29,581 bases of DNA from UBA4874 sp002399435 (GTDB taxonomy: Bacteria; Bacillota; Clostridia; Caldicoprobacterales; DTU083), in assembly GCA_036823195.1 (NCBI GenBank), contig DAISGI010000032.1, positions 1 to 29,581 of the forward strand, read 5' to 3'. This document shows positions 1-7,883 of the stretch, piece by piece. Made by a program: the position numbers and the translations under genes. The notes beneath the pieces were generated by a model that was given only the letters and a program-made list of their open reading frames with translations, was not told the origin of the DNA and ran no database searches. Position 1 is the first letter of the stretch, and each line of letters begins with the position of its first letter.

Positions 1-203
1 ATCCATGAACCGCCGGCTGCGAGGATACAATGAACCTGCATAAAAAGATCATATCTCTCCCCATTATACACCAAATTATTTTTATTTGTTGACTGAATTG
101 ATCAAAAAGCAAAAAAATATAAGAATATTGGGCAAGATTTGGGGCTTTTTTATCTTTTGTTTTTGTATTTGGAGTCCGAATGCGCAGTAAAACTGCAAAA
201 CAG
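1..203. other. AT-rich non-coding stretch, no gene recognised
   Basis: No convincing coding region was found here on either strand. The sequence is AT-rich, with poly-A and poly-T runs around 110-175. The first 60 bases could be the tail of a gene lying outside the window, but no family could be recognised. Confidence 0.4.
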
Positions 204-239
204 CAAAACCTAAAATAATAAAAAAATTTTTAGGTTTTG
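204..239. repeat. Perfect 12-bp inverted repeat just upstream of the csp promoter
   Basis: CAAAACCTAAAA (204-215) is matched exactly by TTTTAGGTTTTG (228-239) around an all-A/T 12-base spacer. The right arm ends two bases before the TTGACA -35 box of the cold-shock gene. It could be an operator for a dimeric regulator, a weak terminator for an upstream gene, or a structure-forming element. The sequence alone does not decide. Confidence 0.6.
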
Positions 240-241
240 GC

Positions 242-270
242 TTGACAAATCCATTTCGGTCATGTAAAAT
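242..270 (+). promoter_or_regulatory. Sigma-A promoter of the cold-shock gene
   Basis: TTGACA (242-247) and TAAAAT (265-270) are separated by exactly 17 bases, close to the vegetative consensus. Transcription would start near 277, giving an mRNA leader of about 120 nt before the csp start codon. Long structured leaders are typical of cold-shock mRNAs. Confidence 0.8.
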
Positions 271-301
271 AATATAGGTATTCTAAATGTACGAATTGAT
301 T

Positions 302-359
302 GCCATAGAAATGTAGATCAATTTTCCATTTTGATTTACCGTTCTATGGCTTTTATTTT
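302..359 (+). promoter_or_regulatory. Hairpin with T-rich tail in the csp mRNA leader
   Basis: GCCATAGAA (302-310) pairs with TTCTATGGC (342-350), and an inner GATCAA/TTGATT pair is possible. The 3' arm runs straight into TTTTATTTT. This has the form of an intrinsic terminator or attenuator inside the leader, or of a temperature-sensitive cold-shock leader structure. Which one is not decided by the sequence. Confidence 0.55.
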
Positions 360-400
360 GCACTGGGGATAACAAATATCAAAAAGGAGGTACCTACTGA

Positions 401-616
401 ATGAATACAGGTACTGTCAAATGGTTTAATGAAGCAAAGGGCTATGGATTTATTTCCAACGACGATGGAACGGGAGATGTCTTCGTACATTTTTCTGCTA
501 TACAGGGCGAGGGTTTCAAAACGTTGGCTGAGGGGCAGAAAGTAACCTATGATACTGAACCCGATCCCAAAGACCCCCGCAAAATGCGTGCAGTTAATGT
601 TCAGGCTGTGGAATAA
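401..616 (+). CDS. Cold-shock protein, CspA family
   Basis: This 71-residue protein is a single cold-shock domain of normal family length. RNP1 (KGYGFIS, about residues 13-19) and RNP2 (VFVHF, about 27-31) are both visible, as is the usual N-terminus ending in VKWFNEAKGYGF. Such proteins bind single-stranded RNA and DNA and act as RNA chaperones or antiterminators in the cytoplasm. The start is set by a strong AAGGAGG at 384-390. The gene stands alone with its own promoter and terminator. Regulation is probably post-transcriptional through the structured leader. The family assignment is near certain; the exact paralogue (A, B, C or D) cannot be told. Confidence 0.95.
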   Translation: MNTGTVKWFNEAKGYGFISNDDGTGDVFVHFSAIQGEGFKTLAEGQKVTYDTEPDPKDPRKMRAVNVQAVE

Positions 617-646
617 CCCGGTATCGGCTGAGTTCCATCATCAAAG

Positions 647-676
647 AATCCGCTCCAGGAAAGGGCGGATTTTTTG
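647..676 (+). terminator. Intrinsic terminator of the csp gene
   Basis: AATCCGC (647-653) pairs with GCGGATT (665-671), with a short loop followed by TTTTTT. It lies 30 bases after the csp stop codon. Confidence 0.85.
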
Positions 677-803
677 TGCCCATTTCTTTGTATTGATTTC
701 AACCCTGTAACGATTATCATACAATACCCGTTTCTATCCTGTTCTCACTTCAATCAGGGTTTCGTTCCTGTTGTGCATTCGTTGTGCTTTTGATCTCATG
801 GCA

Positions 804-929
804 TTTTTGTTTTCCCTTGTTTCTCCTTGATTTGCCTTGTTACCTTTTCTTGTCTCTTTTGGCTTTTTTTCTTGCTTTCCTTTCTTTTGTCTGCTTCCCT
901 TTCTTTTGCTTCTTTTGTCTGCTTTCCTA
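804..929 (+). other. Pyrimidine-rich tract before the nitroreductase gene
   Basis: About 125 bases are almost wholly C and T on the plus strand, built of runs such as CTTTCCTTTCTTTTG. A block containing CTTTTGTCTGCTT occurs twice (around 884-896 and 912-924). The interval from the csp terminator to the nitroreductase start (677-995) holds nothing else recognisable except a TATACT at 951-956 that could be a -10 box. An in-frame upstream ATG at 837 would translate this tract into a Phe/Leu-rich peptide, which is judged an artefact. Confidence 0.6.
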
Positions 930-995
930 ATGATCCAGGGAAAAAAGTGGTATACTAAGATAGAAGGTCATTTTATCACAGGGAGTGAGGAATTT

Positions 996-1517
996 ATGAA
1001 GGAAACATTGGAAGACCTGAAAACAAGAAGAAGCTGCAGAAAGTATCAGCAGAAGCAGGTTGGGCAGAAAGAACTGGATGCAATCCTTGAGGCCGGAAAG
1101 TATGCACCTACCGGCATGGGAAAGCAGTCTCCGATTATGGTAGTGATCCAGGACAGGGAAACCCTGGAGAAGATTTCAAAGTTGAATGCCGCAGTGATAA
1201 ACAGTCCAACGGATCCTTTCTATGGAGCTCCGACGGTTGTCGTCGTTTTTGCCAATAAAAACATAAACACTTATGTTGAAGACGGAGCGCTGGTTATGGG
1301 CAACCTTTTAAACGCCGCTCATGCGGTTGGCGTGGATTCCTGCTTTGTTTACAGAGCAAGAGAAGTATTTGAAACAAAAGAAGGAAAGGCTCTGCTGAAA
1401 AAATGGGGAATCGGGGATCAGTATGTGGGAATTGGCAACTGTATCCTTGGATATGGAGCAGAAGGCGGTATCAACCCGGCCATACCCAGAAAATCAGATT
1501 ATGTCATCAAAGTGTGA
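996..1517 (+). CDS. Nitroreductase family flavoprotein
   Basis: The 173-residue protein has the compact nitroreductase fold of FMN-dependent NAD(P)H oxidoreductases. The N-terminal RRSCRKYQ segment (about residues 10-17) is the usual flavin-phosphate binding RRSxRxY region, followed by APTGMGKQSPIMVVI, which corresponds to the family's AP(S/T)...Q(P/S)W segment. Family members reduce nitro groups, quinones or flavins; the substrate here is unknown. The start at 996 is chosen because GGGAGTGAGG precedes it and because the upstream extension would be low-complexity pyrimidine-tract translation. It stands alone between the csp gene and a hairpin terminator. A nearby TATACT may be its -10 box. 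Confidence 0.88.
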   Translation: MKETLEDLKTRRSCRKYQQKQVGQKELDAILEAGKYAPTGMGKQSPIMVVIQDRETLEKISKLNAAVINSPTDPFYGAPTVVVVFANKNINTYVEDGALVMGNLLNAAHAVGVDSCFVYRAREVFETKEGKALLKKWGIGDQYVGIGNCILGYGAEGGINPAIPRKSDYVIKV

Positions 1518-1567
1518 TAAATCAGGATGTATTCCGCAGGATAAGATAGTTTATTTAACACATTTAA

Positions 1568-1604
1568 CACGAAAGCCTCCTGCTTTGTCCGGAGGCTTTT
1601 CGTG
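1568..1604. terminator. Bidirectional terminator between nitroreductase and nucleoside hydrolase genes
   Basis: CACGAAAGCCTCC (1568-1580) pairs with GGAGGCTTTTCGTG (1591-1604) around a 10-base loop, with one bulged T. It sits between two convergent genes and has A/T runs on both arms, so it can serve the nitroreductase on the plus strand and the long leftward operon on the minus strand. Confidence 0.8.
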
Positions 1605-1630
1605 TACCCGAAATTCAATAAAGCACTGTT

Positions 1631-2581
1631 TTATCTAAAGTGCCTCATTGTGTTCATGATCAATCTTCTAAATTTTGGCAGGTCCAGGCCAAAGGATACC
1701 GATACATTTTTGTCCTTTCCAAACACATTATCGTAGTCGACAACCGTACTGCCGCGCGACATCAGATCTCCGGTTTCAATGTCCACATGCATTGGATACA
1801 TCTTAAAAATGGAGGGATCAATAACGTATGCCACTGCACATGGATCGTGCATATGGATTCCTTCAACATGTCCTTCCTCTGCCCAGAATGGCACGGTAGT
1901 TGTCCGATTGAAGAAATCGAGTAAATCAGCCATTGTAGCAGCTACCGGATTTCCTATCTCCCTGATCTCCTGAACATCGCGGGGAAACAGCTGCGCCTTC
2001 AGCGTTACGTCCAGACCAAACATTGCAATTGGCACACCGGACTGAACGACAACATCCGCTGCCTCCGGATCAACATATATATTGAACTCTGCATGCGGTG
2101 TGATATTTCCGCCAAAGCACGCCCCGCCCATAAACGATATGAACTCAATTTTATTTTTCAGTTCCGGGTGGGAAAGCAGAAATATCGCCACATTGGTAAG
2201 GGGACCTGTCGCTACAATAACGACTTTTTCGTCGCTCCCCCCAAGGAGCTTTGCCATTAAATCATTTGCGCGGATATCAAGAGGCGAAACAGTGGGCTCA
2301 GGCAGGTTCGCCCCATCAAGCCCGCTCTCTCCATGGACATCGTCTGCGATGATAAGCTCCCTCCGGATTGGTTTCTCTGCACCCATAGCCACAGGGACAT
2401 CCTCACACCCTGCCAAAGCCAATAGCCTTCTGGCATTTTGAAAGGTCTTCTCCGGCCGCTGATTTCCTGCAGATGTAGTTACGGCCAAAAGCTCGATGTT
2501 TTCTGCAGCCAGTGCCATCAGCAAAGCCATTGCATCATCATGACCGGGATCGCAGTCCAGAATCATCTTCGTTTTCTTCAA
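1631..2581 (-). CDS. Inosine-uridine type nucleoside hydrolase
   Basis: About 316 residues with the hallmark N-terminal calcium-site motif LDCDPGHDDAMA and a C-terminal HDPCAVAYV segment typical of IUNH enzymes. These cytoplasmic enzymes cleave the N-glycosidic bond of ribonucleosides to give ribose and free base; base preference cannot be read. AAGGAGG directly abuts an ATG at 2590, which is too close to use. The TTG at 2579-2581 lies about 9 bases beyond the AGGAGG and is the more likely start. It is the last gene of the leftward ECF operon, 117 bp after the MFS gene, and shares the hairpin at 1568-1604. Its presence is the best clue that the locus handles nucleosides. Confidence 0.9.
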   Translation of the reverse strand: MKKTKMILDCDPGHDDAMALLMALAAENIELLAVTTSAGNQRPEKTFQNARRLLALAGCEDVPVAMGAEKPIRRELIIADDVHGESGLDGANLPEPTVSPLDIRANDLMAKLLGGSDEKVVIVATGPLTNVAIFLLSHPELKNKIEFISFMGGACFGGNITPHAEFNIYVDPEAADVVVQSGVPIAMFGLDVTLKAQLFPRDVQEIREIGNPVAATMADLLDFFNRTTTVPFWAEEGHVEGIHMHDPCAVAYVIDPSIFKMYPMHVDIETGDLMSRGSTVVDYDNVFGKDKNVSVSFGLDLPKFRRLIMNTMRHFR

Positions 2582-2707
2582 GCTAGTCATCCTCCTTCAA
2601 AGATATTATCATTGGTCTGACTTTCTCCATACAAAATATAAATACTAAATTAATTTCCCTTGTTCGTGGCTGTATATGCTTCCCATTGCCTGCGGTATCT
2701 GCAAAGC

Positions 2708-4144
2708 CTAATCCTCCTCTTCCGTGCGCGCCCGGCTGTAAATTACCTTTCGGCAGGCAATGAAAATCACCATGGCACTAAGAACAACGATGCCGCCGAC
2801 GAGAAATACATTTACATAGGTGGAAGCTTTGCCGCTTGCAACATTCACAATACTTCCGCCGGACATGGCTCCTGCGGACATCAAGCCGCCGAATAAGGCA
2901 ACGCCAACGGACCCGGTGATCGCCTGCAGCAAATCGTTAAAGCCCAGTACACGCCCGGATTCCTCAGCTGATACGGTCAGAGTGGCGGTGTCGACAATTG
3001 GGGAATAGAAGAAAGATGTTCCAAAATAATAAATACAAGGCGCAACTGCCAGAGCCGCAACCTTTCCATAGGGAATGGCAAAAGCGATGGCAACAAGCCC
3101 CAGTCCCATAAATGCAAGTGCCATGATAATAGAAGCGGAACGGCCAATTTTTTTGACAACAGGTCCACAGACAAAACCCAGTACAGCAGCCAGCAGAATG
3201 GACCAGACAAGAAGGGAAGAAACCTCCGCAGAATCAATCCCATAAATATTTATACCTATAGCGTTGATTCCAGCGTTAATCGTATAGCTGAAGAAATAGC
3301 CTACGAAAATCACAACCATTGTAGCGATAAATGCTGGATTTTTAAAGAACTCCGGAGTAATAAAAGGATTTTCGGCCTTATTAACATAGAGAATAAATGC
3401 AATCAGTGTCACAATGGAAGCAATTGCCCAAAACATATTCATATCCGTGAAATACATGGTAACTGCTCCTGCAAAAGCACCGATCAGAGCGAAGCCTGCC
3501 CAGTCGATGTTTACACCCTCTGCATGATCATCCGGAAGATTTCCCGCAAGAGAAGGAATACAGAGAACAGATAAAATAGGCGCAGCAAAAAGCCATTTCC
3601 AGTCAATTCTTGTCACATATCCTGCCAGCACAACGCCAAGTGCTGCCGAGAATCTGAAAACCGCAACAAATATGCCATAATAAACAACGCGCTCTTTCTG
3701 TGTAATATACTTGGACACCAGGACCAGAAAAACAGAGCCTGAAACCTGCCCGCCCGCGGATTGAAGCACACGTGCAATAATAACTGCCCAAATGCTTTTC
3801 GGGCCCAGAACAAATCCAATCACAGAACCAATTACGAAACCAATCACACCCAACAGCGTCATCTTTTTCAGAGACACAAAATCTCCCAGCGATCCATAAA
3901 TTACACAGACGATTCCCAATACAATACCTGGAATGGAAGTAATCAAAGCTGCCCGACCCGGGGCACTCAGCTGCTGACCGATGTTGACGAATATCATTCC
4001 AAATGCCTGCTGCTCAAGGATACTGAAGGTGAATATGAGTAGGACAAGAGGAATTGACTTTTTTGCCATATTGTTCATCTTTTCAAATTCCGGCGTTCCT
4101 GCCTTCGGTACCGGGATGCCCGCTACCGTTTGACTTTTGCTCAT
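2708..4144 (-). CDS. MFS transporter, probably 14-TM drug/proton antiporter type
   Basis: A 478-residue hydrophobic protein with about 14 predicted membrane segments, a cytoplasmic N-terminus (about residues 1-28) and a charged C-terminal tail (SRARTEEED). Segment order and length resemble DHA2-type major facilitator proteins, including a conserved-looking ARVLQSAGGQVSGSVF stretch near residues 125-140. DHA2 proteins export drugs or metabolites using proton flow. In this operon it could export a by-product such as a free base or reduced sugar, or import a substrate. It lies 26 bp after the alcohol dehydrogenase gene and 117 bp before the nucleoside hydrolase gene. The substrate is unknown. 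Confidence 0.85.
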   Translation of the reverse strand: MSKSQTVAGIPVPKAGTPEFEKMNNMAKKSIPLVLLIFTFSILEQQAFGMIFVNIGQQLSAPGRAALITSIPGIVLGIVCVIYGSLGDFVSLKKMTLLGVIGFVIGSVIGFVLGPKSIWAVIIARVLQSAGGQVSGSVFLVLVSKYITQKERVVYYGIFVAVFRFSAALGVVLAGYVTRIDWKWLFAAPILSVLCIPSLAGNLPDDHAEGVNIDWAGFALIGAFAGAVTMYFTDMNMFWAIASIVTLIAFILYVNKAENPFITPEFFKNPAFIATMVVIFVGYFFSYTINAGINAIGINIYGIDSAEVSSLLVWSILLAAVLGFVCGPVVKKIGRSASIIMALAFMGLGLVAIAFAIPYGKVAALAVAPCIYYFGTSFFYSPIVDTATLTVSAEESGRVLGFNDLLQAITGSVGVALFGGLMSAGAMSGGSIVNVASGKASTYVNVFLVGGIVVLSAMVIFIACRKVIYSRARTEEED

Positions 4145-4170
4145 TCTTTTCCCAACCTTTCAAATCTTAA

Positions 4171-5370
4171 TCATTGCTGTTCATTGTTTTCGAACGCTGC
4201 CGTATAGATTGCTCTGCAGTCATCCCGATTCAGTCTGACAATCCCTCCAATCCGGTCATCCGTGCCACGAAAAGCAATCCTGTCCAGCATATCCTCTATG
4301 CCGTTCGTAGGAATATCGAAATCCTTGAAACTGGTTGGCATACCCAGACCCCTGAAAAACTCCTCTGTCCTCAGGATCCCTTCATAAGCTATCTCTTCAT
4401 CCGATCTGTTTTCACTTTTCACATCAAAGACCTCTTTTGCATATCGACAAAAGCGAAAGGGCTTCTTTTTGTAAACATATCTCATCCATGCCCCCATAAT
4501 GATGGAAATCGTGGCACCATGGGGAACATCATACAGTGCACTGAGTTCATTGCCGATTTCATGAGTCGCCCAGTCCTGTACGCGCCCTATGCCCACAGTA
4601 TTGTTCTGGGCAATCGTCGCAATCCACATAAGTTCCGCCCGGCAGGAATAATTATCCGGTTCTCTTAAAACCTTTGATCCAACCGCAACAATGGTTTTTA
4701 AAATCCCTTCTGCCATTCGGTCAATTACCCCTATTTCCTCATCCGGCGAAAAGTATCTCTCGCACACATGGGAAAACATGTCCACAATGCCGCAGGCCGA
4801 CAGAAAGTCCGGCAGAGTCGACGTCAGCTCCGGCTGCATAAAAGCAATGGCGGGTCTTAGAATCTCATTGCTGACCAGCAGCTTTTTTCCTTCCTCCGCA
4901 TTGTTGATAACGGCCACAGCACTGGACTCGCTTCCTGCCGCCGGATAAGTGACGAAGGCTGCCACAGGCAGCGTATTGACAGGTTCTTTTGCTCCGGTAA
5001 AATAGTCCCATACGTCATCGTCTGTGGCCGCTCCCATGGCAATGGCTTTCGCAGAATCAATCACGCTTCCGCCGCCGACAGCAAAAATCAGATCCACCTT
5101 CTCACGCTTCGCCAGTTCAATTCCTTTCCGAACCAGGGAAAGTCTGGGGTTTGGACGAACGCCAGCCAGCTCTGTGCTGTAAATGTCTTCCTTTTGAAGC
5201 GATTCCTTTATCCGATTCAGAATGCCACTGTCATAAAGGAATTTTCCACCGTCATGGTGGATCAGCACACGGTGGATCCCCATCCCGCGCATCCTTTTGC
5301 CGACCTGACTTACGACATTCCTGCCAAAGATAAATTGTGTGCCGATGCGTATCTCAAAATTATTCAGCAT
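4171..5370 (-). CDS. Iron-containing alcohol dehydrogenase
   Basis: The 399-residue protein is full length for the butanol-dehydrogenase (YugJ/BdhA-like) branch of iron-type alcohol dehydrogenases. The nucleotide-binding GGGSVIDSAK lies at about 99-108. The metal ligands are visible as Asp197 and His201 (VDMFSHVCERYF), His270 (ATHEIGNELS) and His284 (YDVPHG). Such enzymes interconvert aldehydes and alcohols with NAD(P)H. Between a PfkB kinase and a nucleoside hydrolase it may reduce a sugar aldehyde or a C2/C3 aldehyde split from the sugar; this is inference. It follows the kinase by 50 bp and precedes the MFS gene by 26 bp. Confidence 0.92.
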   Translation of the reverse strand: MLNNFEIRIGTQFIFGRNVVSQVGKRMRGMGIHRVLIHHDGGKFLYDSGILNRIKESLQKEDIYSTELAGVRPNPRLSLVRKGIELAKREKVDLIFAVGGGSVIDSAKAIAMGAATDDDVWDYFTGAKEPVNTLPVAAFVTYPAAGSESSAVAVINNAEEGKKLLVSNEILRPAIAFMQPELTSTLPDFLSACGIVDMFSHVCERYFSPDEEIGVIDRMAEGILKTIVAVGSKVLREPDNYSCRAELMWIATIAQNNTVGIGRVQDWATHEIGNELSALYDVPHGATISIIMGAWMRYVYKKKPFRFCRYAKEVFDVKSENRSDEEIAYEGILRTEEFFRGLGMPTSFKDFDIPTNGIEDMLDRIAFRGTDDRIGGIVRLNRDDCRAIYTAAFENNEQQ

Positions 5371-5420
5371 ATCCTATATCCTTTCTTCCGATTCTTCACA
5401 CAACGAATCCTATATTGATA

Positions 5421-6377
5421 TCAGCTGTTTTCACGAATAAATTCCATAAGCTCATCACTGCCCGGGCAATGTCCTGCTCCTTTTCCGGTTAATGTATAGC
5501 CGGATACTGCGTTCCCCATTCTAAGGCTCTCCTCAAGGCCCCTGCCATCCAGAATGCCTTTTATGAGCCCGGCATTGTAGACGTCGCCTGCTCCCACAGT
5601 GTCTTCCACCTTTACCTTAAAAGCCGGTACCCCGATCCTTTTTCCTGCACAGAGTCCAACGGAACCGTTTGCCCCGTTGCGAACCACAACCGTGCGTTTG
5701 TCCGTAACAAACTGCCGTGCATTTTCCTCCCAGTCCCTGCTGCTGCCCAAATAGGCAAACTCATCTTTTCCTGACCCCAGCAGATAGGTAGTGTACTTTA
5801 TGATTTCCCTTACAGCCCTCTCATATTCCGGGTCCAAAACGCCATTATCCACTCTGAGATTCAGATCAAAGGAGGTTGGAATTCCCAGGGAAGACGCCCG
5901 CTCAAATATCTTTATTATTGTATAGCGCGCTGATGTGTCATACACCAGGGACATTCCAGAGGAGTGGACCCATTGCGACTTTGTTATCCTGTCCATTGAA
6001 ATCCTATCCATATCCAAAACCTTAAAAGACTGCTTCTCCCGCGGCCATCCCCAAAGATAGCGTTCTCCGTTTTCATCAATAAAAGCAAATACCCCTACGG
6101 TATTCAATGCCGGATCTACAACCAAATTGGAAGTATCGATTCCCTCGCTTTTCAGTTCCTTTTCAATATATCTTCCATAAGGATCGTCTCCAACCGTACC
6201 AAAAAAGCTGGTATTGATATCCAGCCGCGCCAGGGCAACGGCCGTGTTGGCAGCAGTCCCCCCTCCCAGAAGGCACGGAGTCGGATAGTCCACCAAAGTC
6301 CTTTCCTCATTCCGGAATTTTGGATAGGGCACAACAATATCCACATTTGCGTCTCCGACCACCGCTACGTCATGCAT
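5421..6377 (-). CDS. PfkB-family carbohydrate kinase
   Basis: A 318-residue PfkB/ribokinase-superfamily kinase. The N-terminal VVGDANVDIVV, the substrate-site LGGGTAANTAVALARL (about residues 37-52) and the C-terminal DTVGAGDVYNAG with the catalytic Asp are all intact, so it should be active. It would phosphorylate a sugar or nucleoside-like substrate with ATP. Its GGGTAANTA form and LWGWPREKQ region differ from the RbsK gene at 12448, suggesting a different substrate. The start overlaps the stop of the upstream TrpF-like gene by 8 bp, indicating translational coupling. A tight pair with a sugar-phosphate-type barrel suggests the two act on successive intermediates. Confidence 0.9.
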   Translation of the reverse strand: MHDVAVVGDANVDIVVPYPKFRNEERTLVDYPTPCLLGGGTAANTAVALARLDINTSFFGTVGDDPYGRYIEKELKSEGIDTSNLVVDPALNTVGVFAFIDENGERYLWGWPREKQSFKVLDMDRISMDRITKSQWVHSSGMSLVYDTSARYTIIKIFERASSLGIPTSFDLNLRVDNGVLDPEYERAVREIIKYTTYLLGSGKDEFAYLGSSRDWEENARQFVTDKRTVVVRNGANGSVGLCAGKRIGVPAFKVKVEDTVGAGDVYNAGLIKGILDGRGLEESLRMGNAVSGYTLTGKGAGHCPGSDELMEFIRENS

Positions 6378-7071
6378 TCCGAACCGCCTCTATAAATGCC
6401 TTTACTTTATCAGGGTCCTTGCAGCGTTCCATATCAGCAGCTCTGCCTTCATAATTTGTTCTGCTGAAAGAATCCACACCGTAAGGATTGGTAATGTGTA
6501 TAGCCTCTGTGACATTATGCTCATCAAGACCGCCGGCAATAATACAGGGTACATCCGTACTGTCGATGATCGCCTTATCAATCTTTTTGTCATGGGTCAT
6601 GCCAGTGGCGCCGATATCCCCGGCTTCCGGAGCCTTTGTATCGATGAGGAAATAATCCGATACCGATTCATAATCCCTGACATACTGCAGAACCTTCTGC
6701 TCCTGTATGGGGACTCCGGCAAGTACGGGAATTGCCTGCATAATTTTCAGACCGGGAAACCGATTCTTTATTTCCTGAACTTCCGAAGGGGAGATTCCTT
6801 CAATATTCCCCGACAGGTGGAGAACGTCAGGAAACGCTGCTTTCAGATTTTCCGTGATTTCTTCCATATCCTCTGAAACCGTCAAACCAATCCTGACCGC
6901 CTCAGGCTGTACGCCTTCAAAAATTTCCCTGGCCTGCTCACAGGTGAGCTGACCTGGTGTTCTCCTGATTTTTCCGTACGATACACCTATATGATGCGCT
7001 CCCATTCCAATCACCATACGTGCATCCTCCACTGTTCGAATACCATAAATTTGAATTTTTACATCTGACAT
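6370..7071 (-). CDS. TrpF-like (phosphoribosylanthranilate isomerase family) barrel protein with altered active site
   Basis: 233 residues aligning by eye with TrpF: the start KIQIYGIR matches the usual KICGIT, IRRTPGQ matches the KSxRY region, FLIDTKAP carries the catalytic Asp (about 144), and IIAGGLDEHNV and the GVDSFS region form the phosphate-binding end. The catalytic Cys of TrpF is replaced by Tyr9, while the Asp is kept. TrpF catalyses an Amadori rearrangement of a phosphoribosylamine. Here there are no trp genes, and the gene overlaps an ECF ATPase gene by 13 bp and a PfkB gene by 8 bp. It is probably a repurposed isomerase, lyase or aldolase acting on a sugar phosphate. True TrpF activity is unlikely. 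Confidence 0.75.
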   Translation of the reverse strand: MSDVKIQIYGIRTVEDARMVIGMGAHHIGVSYGKIRRTPGQLTCEQAREIFEGVQPEAVRIGLTVSEDMEEITENLKAAFPDVLHLSGNIEGISPSEVQEIKNRFPGLKIMQAIPVLAGVPIQEQKVLQYVRDYESVSDYFLIDTKAPEAGDIGATGMTHDKKIDKAIIDSTDVPCIIAGGLDEHNVTEAIHITNPYGVDSFSRTNYEGRAADMERCKDPDKVKAFIEAVRNA

Positions 7072-7883
7072 ATTCTTCGCTCCCTTTCTTCTTCAAAGGC
7101 TTCCATGAAAGCCTTTCCTGTAAATGGTGTTTTCTTCAGATCCGCTCCCTGTGCCACTCTCGTAATGGGCGGAGGTGTGATAAAGCATTGCTTCAGTGTC
7201 TCTGTGCGGGCGAAAACTTTCTCAATGTCATCATCCAGAATGGCTTCCCCTTTTTTCATCACGATTATTCGCTTGAAATTTTCCGCTACAAATCTCATAT
7301 CATGGGAAATTGTGATACATAGCTTCCCCTGGTTCCTCAGCTCCTGAATAATTTTCCGTAATCTCCGTATCCCTTGAGCATCCTGGCCGCATGTGGGTTC
7401 GTCAAATAGTATCAGGTCAGGATTCATCATCATGATAATGCCAATGGTACAGAATCTCTTTTGCGTCGAGGTCAGATCAAATGGATGTGTATCCAGTTGA
7501 TCCGCAAGCCCAACCAAATTGGAAACATACTCCACTCGTTCCCCGATTTCTTCTTTCCTCATGCCCATATGTTTGGGCCCGAACTCAAATTCCTTTCTCA
7601 CCGACTCCAGAAAGAGCTGATCATCCGGGTTTTGAAACACATAGCCCACTTTTCTGGACCATTGAGCGGTGGTATGAGTGTTAATGTCCACACCATCAAT
7701 GAGAACCTGACCACTGGTTGGCCTCAGCAAACCATTAAGGTGCTTCACCAGCGTCGTCTTACCCGCACCGTTCTGCCCAACAATCGCAACTGGAGTAGTG
7801 CCTTCCATCACCAGGCTGACTCCTCTCAATGCACAGTCCTGGCTGGGATAAACATAGCTGAGGTCCTTTATTTCCACTTTCAT
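7059..7883 (-). CDS. ECF transporter ATPase, EcfA type, with degenerate signature motif
   Basis: A 274-residue ABC ATPase with Walker A GQNGAGKT (36-43), Q-loop FQNPDDQLF (the ECF hallmark), Walker B LILFDEP (157-163) and the H-loop His in ISHDMRF. The signature loop, normally LSGGQ, reads LTSTQ (137-141), so one composite ATP site may be weak or inactive, as in asymmetric ABC transporters. It pairs with the second ATPase gene just upstream (4-bp ATGA overlap) and with the T and S components to power substrate uptake across the membrane. It overlaps the TrpF-like gene by 13 bp. Confidence 0.92.
   Translation of the reverse strand: MKVEIKDLSYVYPSQDCALRGVSLVMEGTTPVAIVGQNGAGKTTLVKHLNGLLRPTSGQVLIDGVDINTHTTAQWSRKVGYVFQNPDDQLFLESVRKEFEFGPKHMGMRKEEIGERVEYVSNLVGLADQLDTHPFDLTSTQKRFCTIGIIMMMNPDLILFDEPTCGQDAQGIRRLRKIIQELRNQGKLCITISHDMRFVAENFKRIIVMKKGEAILDDDIEKVFARTETLKQCFITPPPITRVAQGADLKKTPFTGKAFMEAFEEERERRICQM

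Noticed and set aside
837..995. Upstream in-frame extension of the nitroreductase gene giving a hydrophobic N-terminus
   Set aside because: It only translates the pyrimidine tract into Phe/Leu/Ser, has no ribosome binding site, and the family begins at the RBS-backed ATG 996.
6370..7071. Genuine trpF of a tryptophan operon
   Set aside because: The catalytic Cys is missing and no other trp genes are nearby.
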